29,428 nucleotides of DNA from DAOUBA01 sp034432855 (GTDB lineage: Bacteria; Chloroflexota; Anaerolineae; B4-G1), in contig DAOUBA010000066.1 in assembly GCA_034432855.1 (NCBI GenBank), positions 1 through 29,428 of the forward strand, written 5' to 3'. The notes below the pieces were generated by a model that saw only the letters and a list, made by a program, of their open reading frames with translations, did no database searches and was not told the DNA's origin. Each line of letters opens with the position of its first letter. The first letter of the stretch is position 1. This document shows, one piece after another, positions 16,618-24,253 of this stretch. The translations under genes and the position numbers were made by a program.

Positions 16618-17874
16618 ACGTGATAGGTCGTCGGGATGCACGATTTCTCCGGCAACCGCGCTCGCCGCCACGACCAGCGGGCTTGCCAGGTAGACCTCGC
16701 TTTCTTTGGTGCCCATACGTCCCTGAAAATTGCGGTTGGCGGTGCTGATGACGACCTCGCCTGTGGCAGGGATGCCCAGGTGGTTGCCCATACACGGCCC
16801 GCAGCCGGGGCTTTCGACCAGCCCGCCGGCTTCGACGAAGGTGCGGATGTAACCTGCGTCGAGCGCGGCGAGATAGACTTCCGATGAGGCCGGGATGACA
16901 ATCAGCCGGACCCCTGGCGCGATCCTGCGTCCCTCCAGTACGTGTGCGGCCAGAGCCAGGTCCGAAAGACGCCCGTTGGTGCAGGTGCCCAGGAATGCCT
17001 GGTCTATGCGCGTCCCGGCAACTTTCCGTATCGGCGCGACGTGATCCACCGTATGGGGCCTGGCAACCATCGGCTCTATAACCGTCGCATCGTACTCGAC
17101 AACGCGCGCATAGTGGGCATCGGGATCGGGATATATGGGGTCGTACGGCCTGCGTGCCCGCCCAGCCAGCCAGGCGAGAGTGGTTTCGTCGGGTGGAATG
17201 TAAGCGTTCTTTGCTCCCATCTCGGCCATCATATTGGCCAGGGTCATTCGTCCATCTATGTCGAGCGCGACGATGCCCTCGCCAGACCATTCGACCGACT
17301 GGTATAACCCCCCGTCGGCGCCCAGGTGGCCGATGACGGCGAGCGCCAGGTCCTTGGCGGTCGCGCCGGGGCGCAGACGCCCGCGCACGACGATCTTGAG
17401 GCTTTCCGGCACGCGCAACCAGATACGGCCCGTCGCCATGATCGCCGCCATCTCGCTGCGCCCGATGCCTGCGGCGAAGGCGCCAAAGGCACCGGCGGTC
17501 GGCGTATGCGAATCGGCGCCGATGACGAGCGTTCCAGGCAGGTCGAATCCCTCTTCGGCCAGCACTTGATGGCAGACGCCGCGCCCCACGTCGTAAAAGT
17601 GCGCGATGGCCTGCTCGGCGACAAAGCGGCGGATGGCCTTGTGATTTTCTGCGTGTTTGGTCGTCGGTGCCGGACAGGCATGGTCGAGCACGATTACGTG
17701 AATGTCGGGATACGCCACGCGCGGTGACCCGATCTGGTGGAACACCTCGACAATTGCGGCCGTGTTATCGTGGCTGAGCGCCACGTTGGGCACGACCTCG
17801 ACGATCTGGCCGGGGGTGACGGCAGGCAGGCCGGCTTTCTGTGCGAGGATTTTCTCGGCAAACGTCTGACCCAT
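16588..17874 (-). CDS. leuC: Aconitase-family dehydratase large subunit (LeuC/homoaconitase-like)
   Basis: The 428-aa large subunit carries the [4Fe-4S] cluster. Cys residues lie in GTCTNGR (about 297) and in PGCGPCMG (about 357 and 360). GADSHTPTAGAFGAFAAG and NRNFQGRMG are family hallmarks. Its short length and the start MGQTFAEKILAQKAG match the archaeal/Thermus type, which includes both isopropylmalate isomerases and homoaconitases. The leucine pathway is the default reading; the lysine pathway through homoaconitate is possible. The last ten or so residues (SRFTHHVSRTP) are encoded by a palindromic repeat and look like an added tail. ATG 17874 is chosen from homology; there is no Shine-Dalgarno site, and the promoter sits almost directly against it. 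The longer frame to 17988 crosses the promoter. Confidence 0.85.
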   Translation of the reverse strand: MGQTFAEKILAQKAGLPAVTPGQIVEVVPNVALSHDNTAAIVEVFHQIGSPRVAYPDIHVIVLDHACPAPTTKHAENHKAIRRFVAEQAIAHFYDVGRGVCHQVLAEEGFDLPGTLVIGADSHTPTAGAFGAFAAGIGRSEMAAIMATGRIWLRVPESLKIVVRGRLRPGATAKDLALAVIGHLGADGGLYQSVEWSGEGIVALDIDGRMTLANMMAEMGAKNAYIPPDETTLAWLAGRARRPYDPIYPDPDAHYARVVEYDATVIEPMVARPHTVDHVAPIRKVAGTRIDQAFLGTCTNGRLSDLALAAHVLEGRRIAPGVRLIVIPASSEVYLAALDAGYIRTFVEAGGLVESPGCGPCMGNHLGIPATGEVVISTANRNFQGRMGTKESEVYLASPLVVAASAVAGEIVHPDDLSRFTHHVSRTP

Positions 17875-17882
17875 TGGAGCGC

Positions 17883-17911
17883 ATTGTACCGCATTGGGGG
17901 ACGGTTGGCAA
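17883..17911 (-). promoter_or_regulatory. Promoter of the leuC-like gene, predicted near-leaderless
   Basis: On the minus strand TTGCCA (17911-17906) and TACAAT (17888-17883) are 17 bases apart. Only eight bases lie between the -10 box and the ATG at 17874, so transcription should begin at or within two or three bases of the start codon. This agrees with the missing ribosome binding site. Confidence 0.6.
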
Positions 17912-17932
17912 GTGACGCTATGATGCCGGGGC

Positions 17933-17960
17933 TTGTGCCACGCTGCGAATCGAATATAAT
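17933..17960 (+). promoter_or_regulatory. Promoter of the deoxynucleoside kinase gene
   Basis: TTGTGC (17933-17938) is followed after 16 bases by a perfect TATAAT (17955-17960). Transcription would begin near 17967, divergent from the leuC-like promoter 22 bases away. Confidence 0.6.
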
Positions 17961-17981
17961 CGGGGCACGGAGCGACAGGCA

Positions 17982-18623
17982 ATGGCACGCGACGGAAAGG
18001 ACAGGTTGATGATCCTCCTCGAAGGGAACATTGGCGCCGGGAAGACCACGGTCGGCACGGCGCTTGCCACTTCCGGCGACTTTGCCTTCATCGAGGAGCC
18101 GACGGCGGTGTGGCGGGAGGGGTTCGCGGCCAACATGCTGGAACTCTTTTACCGCGATACGCCGCGTTGGGCGTTTACCTTCCAGATATGTGCTTTTGTT
18201 ACCCGAGCCAAGACGTGGCACGAGATTTCGATGCTCACCGATCATCACCGGGTTGTCCTGGAACGCTCGATCTTTTGCGATCGTCACGTCTTCGCCGAGA
18301 ACTGCTACCGCACCGGCCTGTTCTCGCTGTCCGAGTACCAACTCTATTGCCGCTTGTGGGACTTTATGATGTCGCACTACTGTGATGAGCCTGACCTGAT
18401 CCTGTACCTGCGCACACCGGCGGCGGTGTGCCTGGAACGGCTCAGAGCGCGTGCCCGCCAGGAAGAAGTCGGCGTCACGCTTGAGTATCTCCTACAGTTG
18501 GAAGCGTTGCACGACGAATGGCTGCTCGGCGATCCGCGTACGCTCGTGCTCGACGGCGAGCGGCGTTGGAGCGCGGAGGAAGTCAGGCAAACGGTAGAGT
18601 CGCGCCTGGCCGGGTCGCTATGA
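17982..18623 (+). CDS. Deoxynucleoside kinase (deoxyguanosine/deoxyadenosine kinase type)
   Basis: This 213-aa cytoplasmic enzyme phosphorylates deoxynucleosides with ATP for nucleotide salvage. It has the P-loop EGNIGAGKTT (14-23), EEPTAVW with a likely catalytic Glu, VVLERSIFCDRHVFAE corresponding to the conserved ERS/DRY region, and the basic LID segment ERLRARARQEE. Length and motif order fit the dNK/dGK/dAK family; which base is preferred cannot be read. GGAG lies nine bases before ATG 17982. ATG 18009, with GGAAAGG eight bases upstream, would give a compact start MILLEGNIGAGKTT and is an equally serious alternative. It appears to be a single-gene unit. Confidence 0.87.
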   Translation: MARDGKDRLMILLEGNIGAGKTTVGTALATSGDFAFIEEPTAVWREGFAANMLELFYRDTPRWAFTFQICAFVTRAKTWHEISMLTDHHRVVLERSIFCDRHVFAENCYRTGLFSLSEYQLYCRLWDFMMSHYCDEPDLILYLRTPAAVCLERLRARARQEEVGVTLEYLLQLEALHDEWLLGDPRTLVLDGERRWSAEEVRQTVESRLAGSL

Positions 18624-18656
18624 AAGCGGACTGAAATGCGCCCGCCCCACGAAGAT

Positions 18657-18685
18657 TTGTGCCCGCTGTGCTATTGGGCTATAAT
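18657..18685 (+). promoter_or_regulatory. Promoter of the DUF2807 lipoprotein operon
   Basis: TTGTGC (18657-18662), a 17-base spacer and a perfect TATAAT (18680-18685) lie upstream of AGGAGG at 18709-18714 and ATG 18721. The -35 sequence is the same TTGTGC as in the kinase promoter. Confidence 0.65.
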
Positions 18686-18720
18686 CATCGTGTCGAACAG
18701 TCAAAAAGAGGAGGCCTGAA

Positions 18721-19455
18721 ATGAAACAGCGAAAGTTGGTCGTGTTGGTCGCAGTGACGTTAGTGGGCGCGCTGGCGTGCTCGGTGGGAGGGTTGGGCGC
18801 CGTCCGCGGGACAGGCAGCGTGATTCAGGAAGAACGCCCAATCGGCCATTTCAACGGTGTGACGCTGGCGACGCTCGGCAATCTCTACATCGAAGTGGGC
18901 AACGAAGAGAAATTGGTCATCGAAGCGCAAGAAAACCTGATCCCGTACTTCGAGACCACGGTTACCGGCGAAATGCTCAAGATCAAGGCGCGCGACGGCG
19001 CCAACCTCAACCCCACGGCGCCGGTCAATTTCTATCTTACCGTGAAAGAGATTGACACGCTTGTGCTCACCGGCAGCGGGAACATCGAGGCACCGGCCCT
19101 GCGGGCCGACGAGTTCTCGGTGGAGTTGGCTGGCTCTGGCGACATCGAGATTGCTGGTGTGACGGCGGACGCTCTCGAAGTACAGATCTCCGGTTCGGGG
19201 ACTTTGCGTGCCTCGGGAGGCCGGGTTGAGAAACAGGAAGTCACCATCAGCGGCTCCGGCAAATACGAAGCGAGGGGTTTGCAAAGCAATGAGGCTGACG
19301 TGACGATTTCCGGCAGCGGCTCGGTGACCATCAATGTCCGCCAGAATCTGGAGGTCAACATCAGCGGCAGCGGTTCGGTGCGTTACGTCGGCAATCCGCG
19401 GCTCGACAAGTTGACGGTTAGCGGCACGGGTACTATCGAGCAGATCGGCGAATGA
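18721..19455 (+). CDS. DUF2807 head-GIN-type lipoprotein
   Basis: The 244-aa product starts with a signal peptide ending in a lipobox-like GALAC (Cys20), so it is probably a lipid-anchored outside protein. The rest is a DUF2807 (auto-transporter adhesin, head-GIN) beta-helix made of repeating short strands. Six or seven SGSG/TGSG/AGSG turns recur about every 18-20 residues from residue 117 onward, for example SGSGTLRA, SGSGKYEA and SGSGSVTI. It has no catalytic residues that can be seen. AGGAGG precedes the start, and the Gfo/Idh gene begins ten bases after its stop. Functions in this family are poorly known, with adhesion or envelope-stress roles suggested. Confidence 0.88.
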   Translation: MKQRKLVVLVAVTLVGALACSVGGLGAVRGTGSVIQEERPIGHFNGVTLATLGNLYIEVGNEEKLVIEAQENLIPYFETTVTGEMLKIKARDGANLNPTAPVNFYLTVKEIDTLVLTGSGNIEAPALRADEFSVELAGSGDIEIAGVTADALEVQISGSGTLRASGGRVEKQEVTISGSGKYEARGLQSNEADVTISGSGSVTINVRQNLEVNISGSGSVRYVGNPRLDKLTVSGTGTIEQIGE

Positions 19456-19465
19456 TTGGGGGGAA

Positions 19466-20716
19466 ATGATGCAGACGTTGAAACTGGGAATTGTAGGGGC
19501 CGGTTTCGTGGCCCGCTTCCATGCCCGCGCGCTCAGGCAGTGCCGGGGTGTCGAGATAGCCGGCGTCACTTCGCGGACCAGGGAGCGTGCCGTCGCATTC
19601 TCCCAGATGGTCAGAGATAGCGGCCTGGGCGAGTGTGTCGTGTACCCCAGCGTGGCCGAGATAGCAAATCACGTGGATGCCATCCTGATCGGCGCCCCCA
19701 ACTATGTCCGCGTCGAGATCGTCGAGCAGATCGTGGATGCGGTGAAGAAGGGCGCTGTGCTCAAGGGAGTGATGTGCGAAAAACCCCTGGCGCGCAACGT
19801 GAAGGAAGCGCGACGCATCGTCTCGCTGGCCCAGGAAGCCGGACTCAAGACGGCCTACCTGGAGAACCAGATCTTTATGAAGCCCGTCCGCGTGCAACTG
19901 GCGCAGTTGGCGCCGCAGCAAAGGACGATGGGGCCGCTGGCGCTGGCACGTTCAGCAGAGGAGCATGGCGGCCCGCATGAGGCCTGGTTCTGGGATCCGA
20001 CGCGGCAGGGTGGGGGCGTGCTCTGCGATATGGGGTGTCATAGTATCGCTGCCGGCTGGCATGTGCTGACTCCCATTGGGAAGCCGTTGACCTTCCTGCA
20101 GCCTATCTCCGTCTCCGCCGATTGTGCCCTGCTCAAGTGGGGGTTGCCGCAATGGCGGCAGAAACTGCTGGAGAAATACGGCGTGGATTACGCCAAAACC
20201 CCGGCAGAGGATTTCGCTACCGGTATCGTCACCTACAGGAACCCCGAAACCGGCCAGATTGTCAAGGCGCAGTTCACCGACTCGTGGATGTTCGAGAAAC
20301 AGGGGCTGCGGCTGTTTATGGACGGCATGGGCCCCGGTTATGCCTTCGAGATCAACACGCTCAACTCGACGCTCCAGGTGTTCATCGGCGACGTGGCGGC
20401 GGAGGCGGTTGCCGATGCAGAGGCGGCGCTCGAAAAGGCAACGGCCTCGCGGGGCTTGCTGGCGGTGCAATACAACGAGGCCGATCTCTACGGCTACACC
20501 GACGAGGACGAGGACGCCATGCAGGCGTTCCTGGCAGGGCGTGATGGCTTCCTGCCGTGGAGTTACGGGCTGGAGGTCACGAAACTGGTGATGGCCGCCT
20601 ACATGGCCGCCGAGCGGCGCAAGACCATTGATCTGACCGATCCTGCCATCCAGCAGGAATTGGAGACCTACGTGCCGCTTATCCAACAGGGCCGGGGCGC
20701 CGAGGTGCTCTTGTAG
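19466..20716 (+). CDS. Gfo/Idh/MocA-family oxidoreductase
   Basis: This 416-aa NAD(P)-dependent dehydrogenase oxidises or reduces a sugar, inositol or related polyol. The N-terminus LGIVGAGFVARFHARAL is the Rossmann nucleotide-binding motif, and MCEKPLARN near 105 holds the EKP motif with the catalytic Lys. The C-terminal half is the substrate-binding alpha/beta domain (FTDSWMFEKQGLRLFMDGMG is typical). No export signal is seen. A purine-rich GGGGGGAA lies before two adjacent ATGs (19466 and 19469). It sits between a lipoprotein and a flavin-reductase-like gene with 8-10-base gaps, so it is co-transcribed. The substrate is not known. Confidence 0.87.
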   Translation: MMQTLKLGIVGAGFVARFHARALRQCRGVEIAGVTSRTRERAVAFSQMVRDSGLGECVVYPSVAEIANHVDAILIGAPNYVRVEIVEQIVDAVKKGAVLKGVMCEKPLARNVKEARRIVSLAQEAGLKTAYLENQIFMKPVRVQLAQLAPQQRTMGPLALARSAEEHGGPHEAWFWDPTRQGGGVLCDMGCHSIAAGWHVLTPIGKPLTFLQPISVSADCALLKWGLPQWRQKLLEKYGVDYAKTPAEDFATGIVTYRNPETGQIVKAQFTDSWMFEKQGLRLFMDGMGPGYAFEINTLNSTLQVFIGDVAAEAVADAEAALEKATASRGLLAVQYNEADLYGYTDEDEDAMQAFLAGRDGFLPWSYGLEVTKLVMAAYMAAERRKTIDLTDPAIQQELETYVPLIQQGRGAEVLL

Positions 20717-20724
20717 GATAGACC

Positions 20725-21252
20725 ATGCCCCGTCAAGCCATTCCCTTCGACCGGCTGCTGGTGAGGCCATATCACCTCTGGCTGAACCAGTGGTTGCTGT
20801 TGACCGCCGGTGATTTTGAACAAGGCCACTTCAACTCGATGACCGTCGCCTGGGGCAGCCTTGGGGCGATGTGGAACAAGCCCTTTGTGCAGATCGTCGT
20901 GCGTCCGGTGCGCTATACCTATGAGTTCATGGAGCGGTATGACACCTTCACGCTCTGCGCGTTCCCGGAAGCCTATCGCAAGGCGCTAAACTTGCTGGGC
21001 AGCAAGTCAGGGCGCGACGGCGACAAGATTGCCGAGTCCGGCCTGACGCCCATCCCTTCCACGAGGGTGGCCGCGCCCGGTTTCGCCGAGGCCGACCTCA
21101 TCATCGAGTGCCGCAAAATCTACTGGGACGATTTCGACCCGGCCCATTTCCTTCTTCCCGAGATCGAGCGGAACTATTCACAGAAGGACTATCACCGCAT
21201 CTACTTTGGTGAAATCGTAGCGACCTATGGAGACGAGGTATATGCGGCGTGA
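20725..21252 (+). CDS. Flavin-reductase-like FMN-binding split-barrel protein
   Basis: This 175-aa protein resembles the flavin reductase-like domain family, which binds FMN in a split barrel. HFNSMTVAWGSLGAMWNKP (about 33-51) is the typical FMN-contacting stretch, followed by FVQIVVRPVRYTYEFME and DTFTLCAFP. It contains no Cys-rich or membrane region and should be cytoplasmic. It follows the oxidoreductase gene by eight bases, with an AGGA site, and its last codons overlap the start of the GH5 gene. It may serve as a flavin reductase or flavin-carrying partner; its physiological role is unknown. Confidence 0.78.
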   Translation: MPRQAIPFDRLLVRPYHLWLNQWLLLTAGDFEQGHFNSMTVAWGSLGAMWNKPFVQIVVRPVRYTYEFMERYDTFTLCAFPEAYRKALNLLGSKSGRDGDKIAESGLTPIPSTRVAAPGFAEADLIIECRKIYWDDFDPAHFLLPEIERNYSQKDYHRIYFGEIVATYGDEVYAA

Positions 21253-22333
21253 TACAATCCTGGCGATCTTGCTGATGCTATCGGTGGTGTTTCTGGCAGG
21301 CGGATGTGCGACTCCGACCCCTGTTCCTACAGCCCTGCCGACGGAGCTGCCGTCGCCGACACCCCAGCCCACTGCTGATCCTTGGGACCCGTTTGTGCTG
21401 AACGCACGCCTGGGACGCGGCATCAATCTGGGCAATGCGCTCGAGGCCCCCAGGGAGGGGGACTGGGGCGTGATTCTATATGAGGAGTATTTCGCGCTCA
21501 TTGACAGGGGGGGATTCGACTCTGTGCGCATCCCCATCCGCTGGTCGGCCCACGCGGCGACTGAGGCGCCTTACACGATTGACCCGGCCTTCTTCGAGCG
21601 GATAGATTGGGTGGTGGAACAGGCGCTTTCCAGGGGATTGCTGGCGATTATCAATATGCATCACTACGAGGAGATATTCGCTGACCCGCAGGGAGAACGC
21701 GATCGTTTCCTGGCGCTGTGGCGGCAGATCGCGGAGCACTATCGGGACTATCCGCCGGAATTGCTCTTTGAAATCCTGAACGAGCCGCACGATGCGCTCA
21801 CGGCGTCAGGCTGGAATGCGTTGCTCGCAGAAGCCCTCGCGGTGATCCGCGAGACCAATCCGACGCGTGCCGTCGTCATCGGCCCGGCCAACTGGAACAA
21901 TGTGAACGCGCTGGGTAGCCTGAAATTGCCGGAGGATGATCGCCGCCTCATCGTCACCTTCCACTACTATGAGCCGTTCCGCTTCACCCACCAGGGCGCC
22001 GAGTGGGTGAATGGCGCCGATGCCTGGCTGGGCACGACCTGGGAGGGCAGCGAGGCGCAGAAGCGTGTGATCGCTACCCATTTCGACCGCGCAGCGGAGT
22101 GGGGGCGTGTGCAGAACCGGCCCATGTACCTGGGCGAGTTCGGCGCCTACAGCAAAGCCGATATGGAGTCGCGTGCGCGCTGGACGGCTCTCGTTGCCCG
22201 TACGGCAGAAGAGCGTGGCATCAGTTGGGCCTACTGGGAATTCTGCGCGGGTTTTGGCGTCTTTGATCGCACTCGGGGCCGGTGGAACGAGCCGCTATTG
22301 ACGGCTTTGATGCCGGCGGGTTCAGTTCCTTGA
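21242..22333 (+). CDS. GH5 cellulase-family glycoside hydrolase, lipoprotein
   Basis: This 363-aa exported enzyme probably cleaves beta-1,4-linked glucan or mannan. A signal peptide with FLAGGC (Cys22) suggests lipid anchoring, followed by a short Pro/Thr linker (about 23-45). The catalytic domain contains GRGINLGNALEAP, SVRIPIRWSAHA, FEILNEPHD (acid/base Glu) and MYLGEFGAY (nucleophile Glu), and ISWAYWEFCAGFGVFD closes the barrel, so all GH5 hallmarks are present. Start ATG 21242 is favoured over 21227 because GAGG lies seven bases before it; this makes an 11-base overlap with the previous gene. Linkage could be cellulose, mannan or another beta-glucan. Confidence 0.9.
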   Translation: MRRDTILAILLMLSVVFLAGGCATPTPVPTALPTELPSPTPQPTADPWDPFVLNARLGRGINLGNALEAPREGDWGVILYEEYFALIDRGGFDSVRIPIRWSAHAATEAPYTIDPAFFERIDWVVEQALSRGLLAIINMHHYEEIFADPQGERDRFLALWRQIAEHYRDYPPELLFEILNEPHDALTASGWNALLAEALAVIRETNPTRAVVIGPANWNNVNALGSLKLPEDDRRLIVTFHYYEPFRFTHQGAEWVNGADAWLGTTWEGSEAQKRVIATHFDRAAEWGRVQNRPMYLGEFGAYSKADMESRARWTALVARTAEERGISWAYWEFCAGFGVFDRTRGRWNEPLLTALMPAGSVP

Positions 22334-22439
22334 TTCCTGTACCGACTCGCTGAGATGAAAGGGGGTGGTGCACTGAAGGATGTCTGAGAGAACAGACGTA
22401 GGTTGAAAGGCGCTTTTACAAACATAAGGAGATACCGCA

Positions 22440-22598
22440 ATGGACTTTGAAGGCTACTGCGTCAAGTGTCGCAAAAAGCAGATGATCAAGAACGGCGCGG
22501 TCGAGGAGACGGGCAAGGGCCGGCGGATGGTCAAGGGTACCTGCCCGGAGTGCGGTACAAAAGTGACCCGGTTCATGTCTGGCAAGAAGGCCGGCTAG
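22440..22598 (+). CDS. Small zinc-ribbon protein (DUF5679-like)
   Basis: This 52-aa basic protein has two CxxC knuckles, CVKC (7-10) and CPEC (35-38), separated by a basic helix-like stretch, and ends SGKKAG. It resembles DUF5679 zinc ribbons. The start is supported by AAGGAG eight bases before ATG 22440. It is not the LysW carrier of the nearby LysK enzyme: it lacks the acidic EDWGE end. A nucleic-acid or ribosome-associated role is possible but unproven. The 106 bases before it hold only the ribosome site and a short weak hairpin. It is followed by a strong terminator. Confidence 0.82.
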   Translation: MDFEGYCVKCRKKQMIKNGAVEETGKGRRMVKGTCPECGTKVTRFMSGKKAG

Positions 22599-22620
22599 GA
22601 CCGAGTATAAAACAATTCTT

Positions 22621-22637
22621 GCACGGTTTTGCCGTGC
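22621..22637 (+). terminator. Short hairpin after the zinc-ribbon gene
   Basis: GCACGG and CCGTGC form a six-base stem with a five-base loop, followed by TGTTTAG. It lacks a full T run and is probably an accessory of the stronger hairpin immediately downstream. Confidence 0.4.
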
Positions 22638-22644
22638 TGTTTAG

Positions 22645-22686
22645 TCTGCCCTCGTTGGGGTTTGCGTCTGGCGAGGGCAGATTTTT
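22645..22686 (+). terminator. Rho-independent terminator between convergent genes
   Basis: TCTGCCCTCG (22645-22654) pairs perfectly with CGAGGGCAGA (22672-22681) and is followed by five T residues (22682-22686). It ends transcription of the zinc-ribbon gene. The stop codon of the opposing LysK-like gene overlaps the T run, and its own transcript would also form the stem. Confidence 0.85.
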
Positions 22687-23734
22687 ATCCCAGGCTCTCC
22701 AGCACCTGCGTCAGCACGTCAATCCCGCGCCGGAACTCTTCGATCTCAATATGCTCGTCGGGCGTGTGATCAAGCGCCGAGTCCCCGGGCCCGTAAGCCA
22801 CAATCGGGCAGCCCCAGGCCGGCCCCACGGTGTTCATATCCGATGTCCCCGTCTTTAGTTTGAAGCGCGGCTCTCCGCCGTGTGCGCGGATGGCTTTGAG
22901 TAGGGCGCGTACCAGCGGCGTGTTCTTTTCCGCCTGATAGGGTGGGTCGCTCGGCGAGTAGGTCAACTGCGCCCCGTCGCTCCATTCGGCCATTTTGTGC
23001 TTGAGCACGCCCAGGTTGAACTCCGGCGGCAGGCGCAATGCGATGTCCATCTCGACGCCCTCGCGCAGCCGCTCGCCGAAGGTGCGGAACTCGCGCAGTG
23101 CCGGATCGAGGGTGTCGAAGCGGTTGGCGCGCCCGCCGTTGTACTCCTCGCTATAGGTCACCAGGCGGTTCCAGAACGTCACGGCCTTTTCTGCCGGGCC
23201 GGGCTGGTTGCCTGCGTCATGGCCGCCAGGCTGCATCCAGCGATAGTCCACACAGACACGGCCTTTATAGCCCACGGTGATCCCCTGCCAGCCGCTCGGC
23301 TCGCCGATGATGACGCAGTCAGGCGGCGGCAGGACCTGCGCCAGGTGGCGCGCGCCTTTGCCGTTGTGCTCCTCCTCGACCGCGCCGATGACGAGGAGGC
23401 GGGCGCTTTTCAACTGTGGTGCGGCGTGTGCCGCCGCTATGACGAATGCAGCCAGTGGCCCCTTGGCGTCCACCGCGCCGCGTCCATAAAGCCGGCCCTC
23501 TCGTTGCCGCACGTGGATCTGGCCTGGGACAGTGTCCATGTGTCCTAGGAGTACGATCTCACGGGGAGCATGGGAGTCGCCTATGGTGCCGAGCACATTG
23601 CCGACGCCGTCGCGGTGGGCGCGAAAACCCAGCGCTGTCATTTGCTCGAGTAGAAAGCGCGCGATAGCGTCTTCCTGGCCGGATGGGCTGGGGATGGAAA
23701 CTAACTCCTCGAGAAAAGCAACCTCGTCTACCAT
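22685..23734 (-). CDS. lysK: LysK-type M20 deacylase ([LysW]-lysine/ornithine hydrolase family)
   Basis: This 349-aa metallopeptidase-family enzyme releases lysine or ornithine from the amino-group carrier LysW in the 2-aminoadipate pathway. The metal ligands are in place: LLGHMDTVPG, GRGAVDAKGP, GAVEEEHNGKGARH (catalytic Glu pair), IIGEPSGW and the His of LDHTPDEH. LKTGTSDMNTVG is a hallmark of LysK. No lysW, lysX, lysZ, lysY or lysJ is in this window, so it is separated from any lys cluster; acetyl-lysine or acetyl-ornithine deacetylase activity is an alternative. It starts 13 bases after the biotin-carrier gene, at the end of the minus-strand set. Confidence 0.82.
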   Translation of the reverse strand: MVDEVAFLEELVSIPSPSGQEDAIARFLLEQMTALGFRAHRDGVGNVLGTIGDSHAPREIVLLGHMDTVPGQIHVRQREGRLYGRGAVDAKGPLAAFVIAAAHAAPQLKSARLLVIGAVEEEHNGKGARHLAQVLPPPDCVIIGEPSGWQGITVGYKGRVCVDYRWMQPGGHDAGNQPGPAEKAVTFWNRLVTYSEEYNGGRANRFDTLDPALREFRTFGERLREGVEMDIALRLPPEFNLGVLKHKMAEWSDGAQLTYSPSDPPYQAEKNTPLVRALLKAIRAHGGEPRFKLKTGTSDMNTVGPAWGCPIVAYGPGDSALDHTPDEHIEIEEFRRGIDVLTQVLESLG

Positions 23735-23747
23735 TCTCTTGTGCCTG

Positions 23748-24248
23748 TCACGTAGATAGGGTGAGCAGGGTCTGGCCTTGATTCACCTGGTCTCTAGCGG
23801 AGACATGCACAGTCTTGACCGTGCCATCCTGCGGGGAACATAGGCGATTCTCCATCTTCATGGATTCGAGGACAAGCAGAATATCTCCCGTCTGCACCTT
23901 CTGGCCGGCGGTCACGGCCACTTCCACCACCAGCCCTGGCAGCGGCGCCTTGATGGGGATTTCGCCGCCTGTAGTGGTTGGGGTCGTGGAGGGCCTGGCC
24001 TGTTTCCACCTGTGCTCCTCCTGTACCTGGACAGTGTATAATTTGCCCTCCAATACCACGCTGTAGGCTTCGTCTTGTTCCTCGATGAAAGTCTCGTGGG
24101 ACAGGTTATCAACGAGCAAGGAATAGAGGGGGAGAGGCTCGATACGCCTCATGTCCACCTTGTGGGTTTCGCCATTGACGATAATTTCCCCTTCGCTTTT
24201 GATCTCTATGACAAACGTCTTGTTCTCGACTGTGGCCACGTATCTCAT
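23748..24248 (-). CDS. Biotin carrier protein of an acyl-CoA/pyruvate-type carboxylase
   Basis: This 166-aa protein carries the biotin that moves carboxyl groups between carboxylase and carboxyltransferase. The biotinyl Lys is in ESMKMEN near residue 131, about 35 residues from the end as usual. Residues 1-75 resemble the BT-like beta domain of acyl-CoA carboxylase alpha chains (YSVVLEGKLYTVQVQEE), followed by a Thr-rich linker (about 85-92) and the biotinyl domain. It thus looks like the C-terminal half of a fused alpha chain, encoded separately. The frame runs on upstream through the next gene but without homology; ATG 24248 is five bases after the carboxylase stop. Confidence 0.85.
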   Translation of the reverse strand: MRYVATVENKTFVIEIKSEGEIIVNGETHKVDMRRIEPLPLYSLLVDNLSHETFIEEQDEAYSVVLEGKLYTVQVQEEHRWKQARPSTTPTTTGGEIPIKAPLPGLVVEVAVTAGQKVQTGDILLVLESMKMENRLCSPQDGTVKTVHVSARDQVNQGQTLLTLST

Positions 24249-24253
24249 CGTCG

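Noticed and set aside
22440..22598. Considered whether the small zinc ribbon is LysW, because a LysK-type gene is next to it.
   Set aside because: It lacks the acidic EDWGE-type C-terminus to which substrates are attached and is transcribed in the opposite direction, separated by a terminator.
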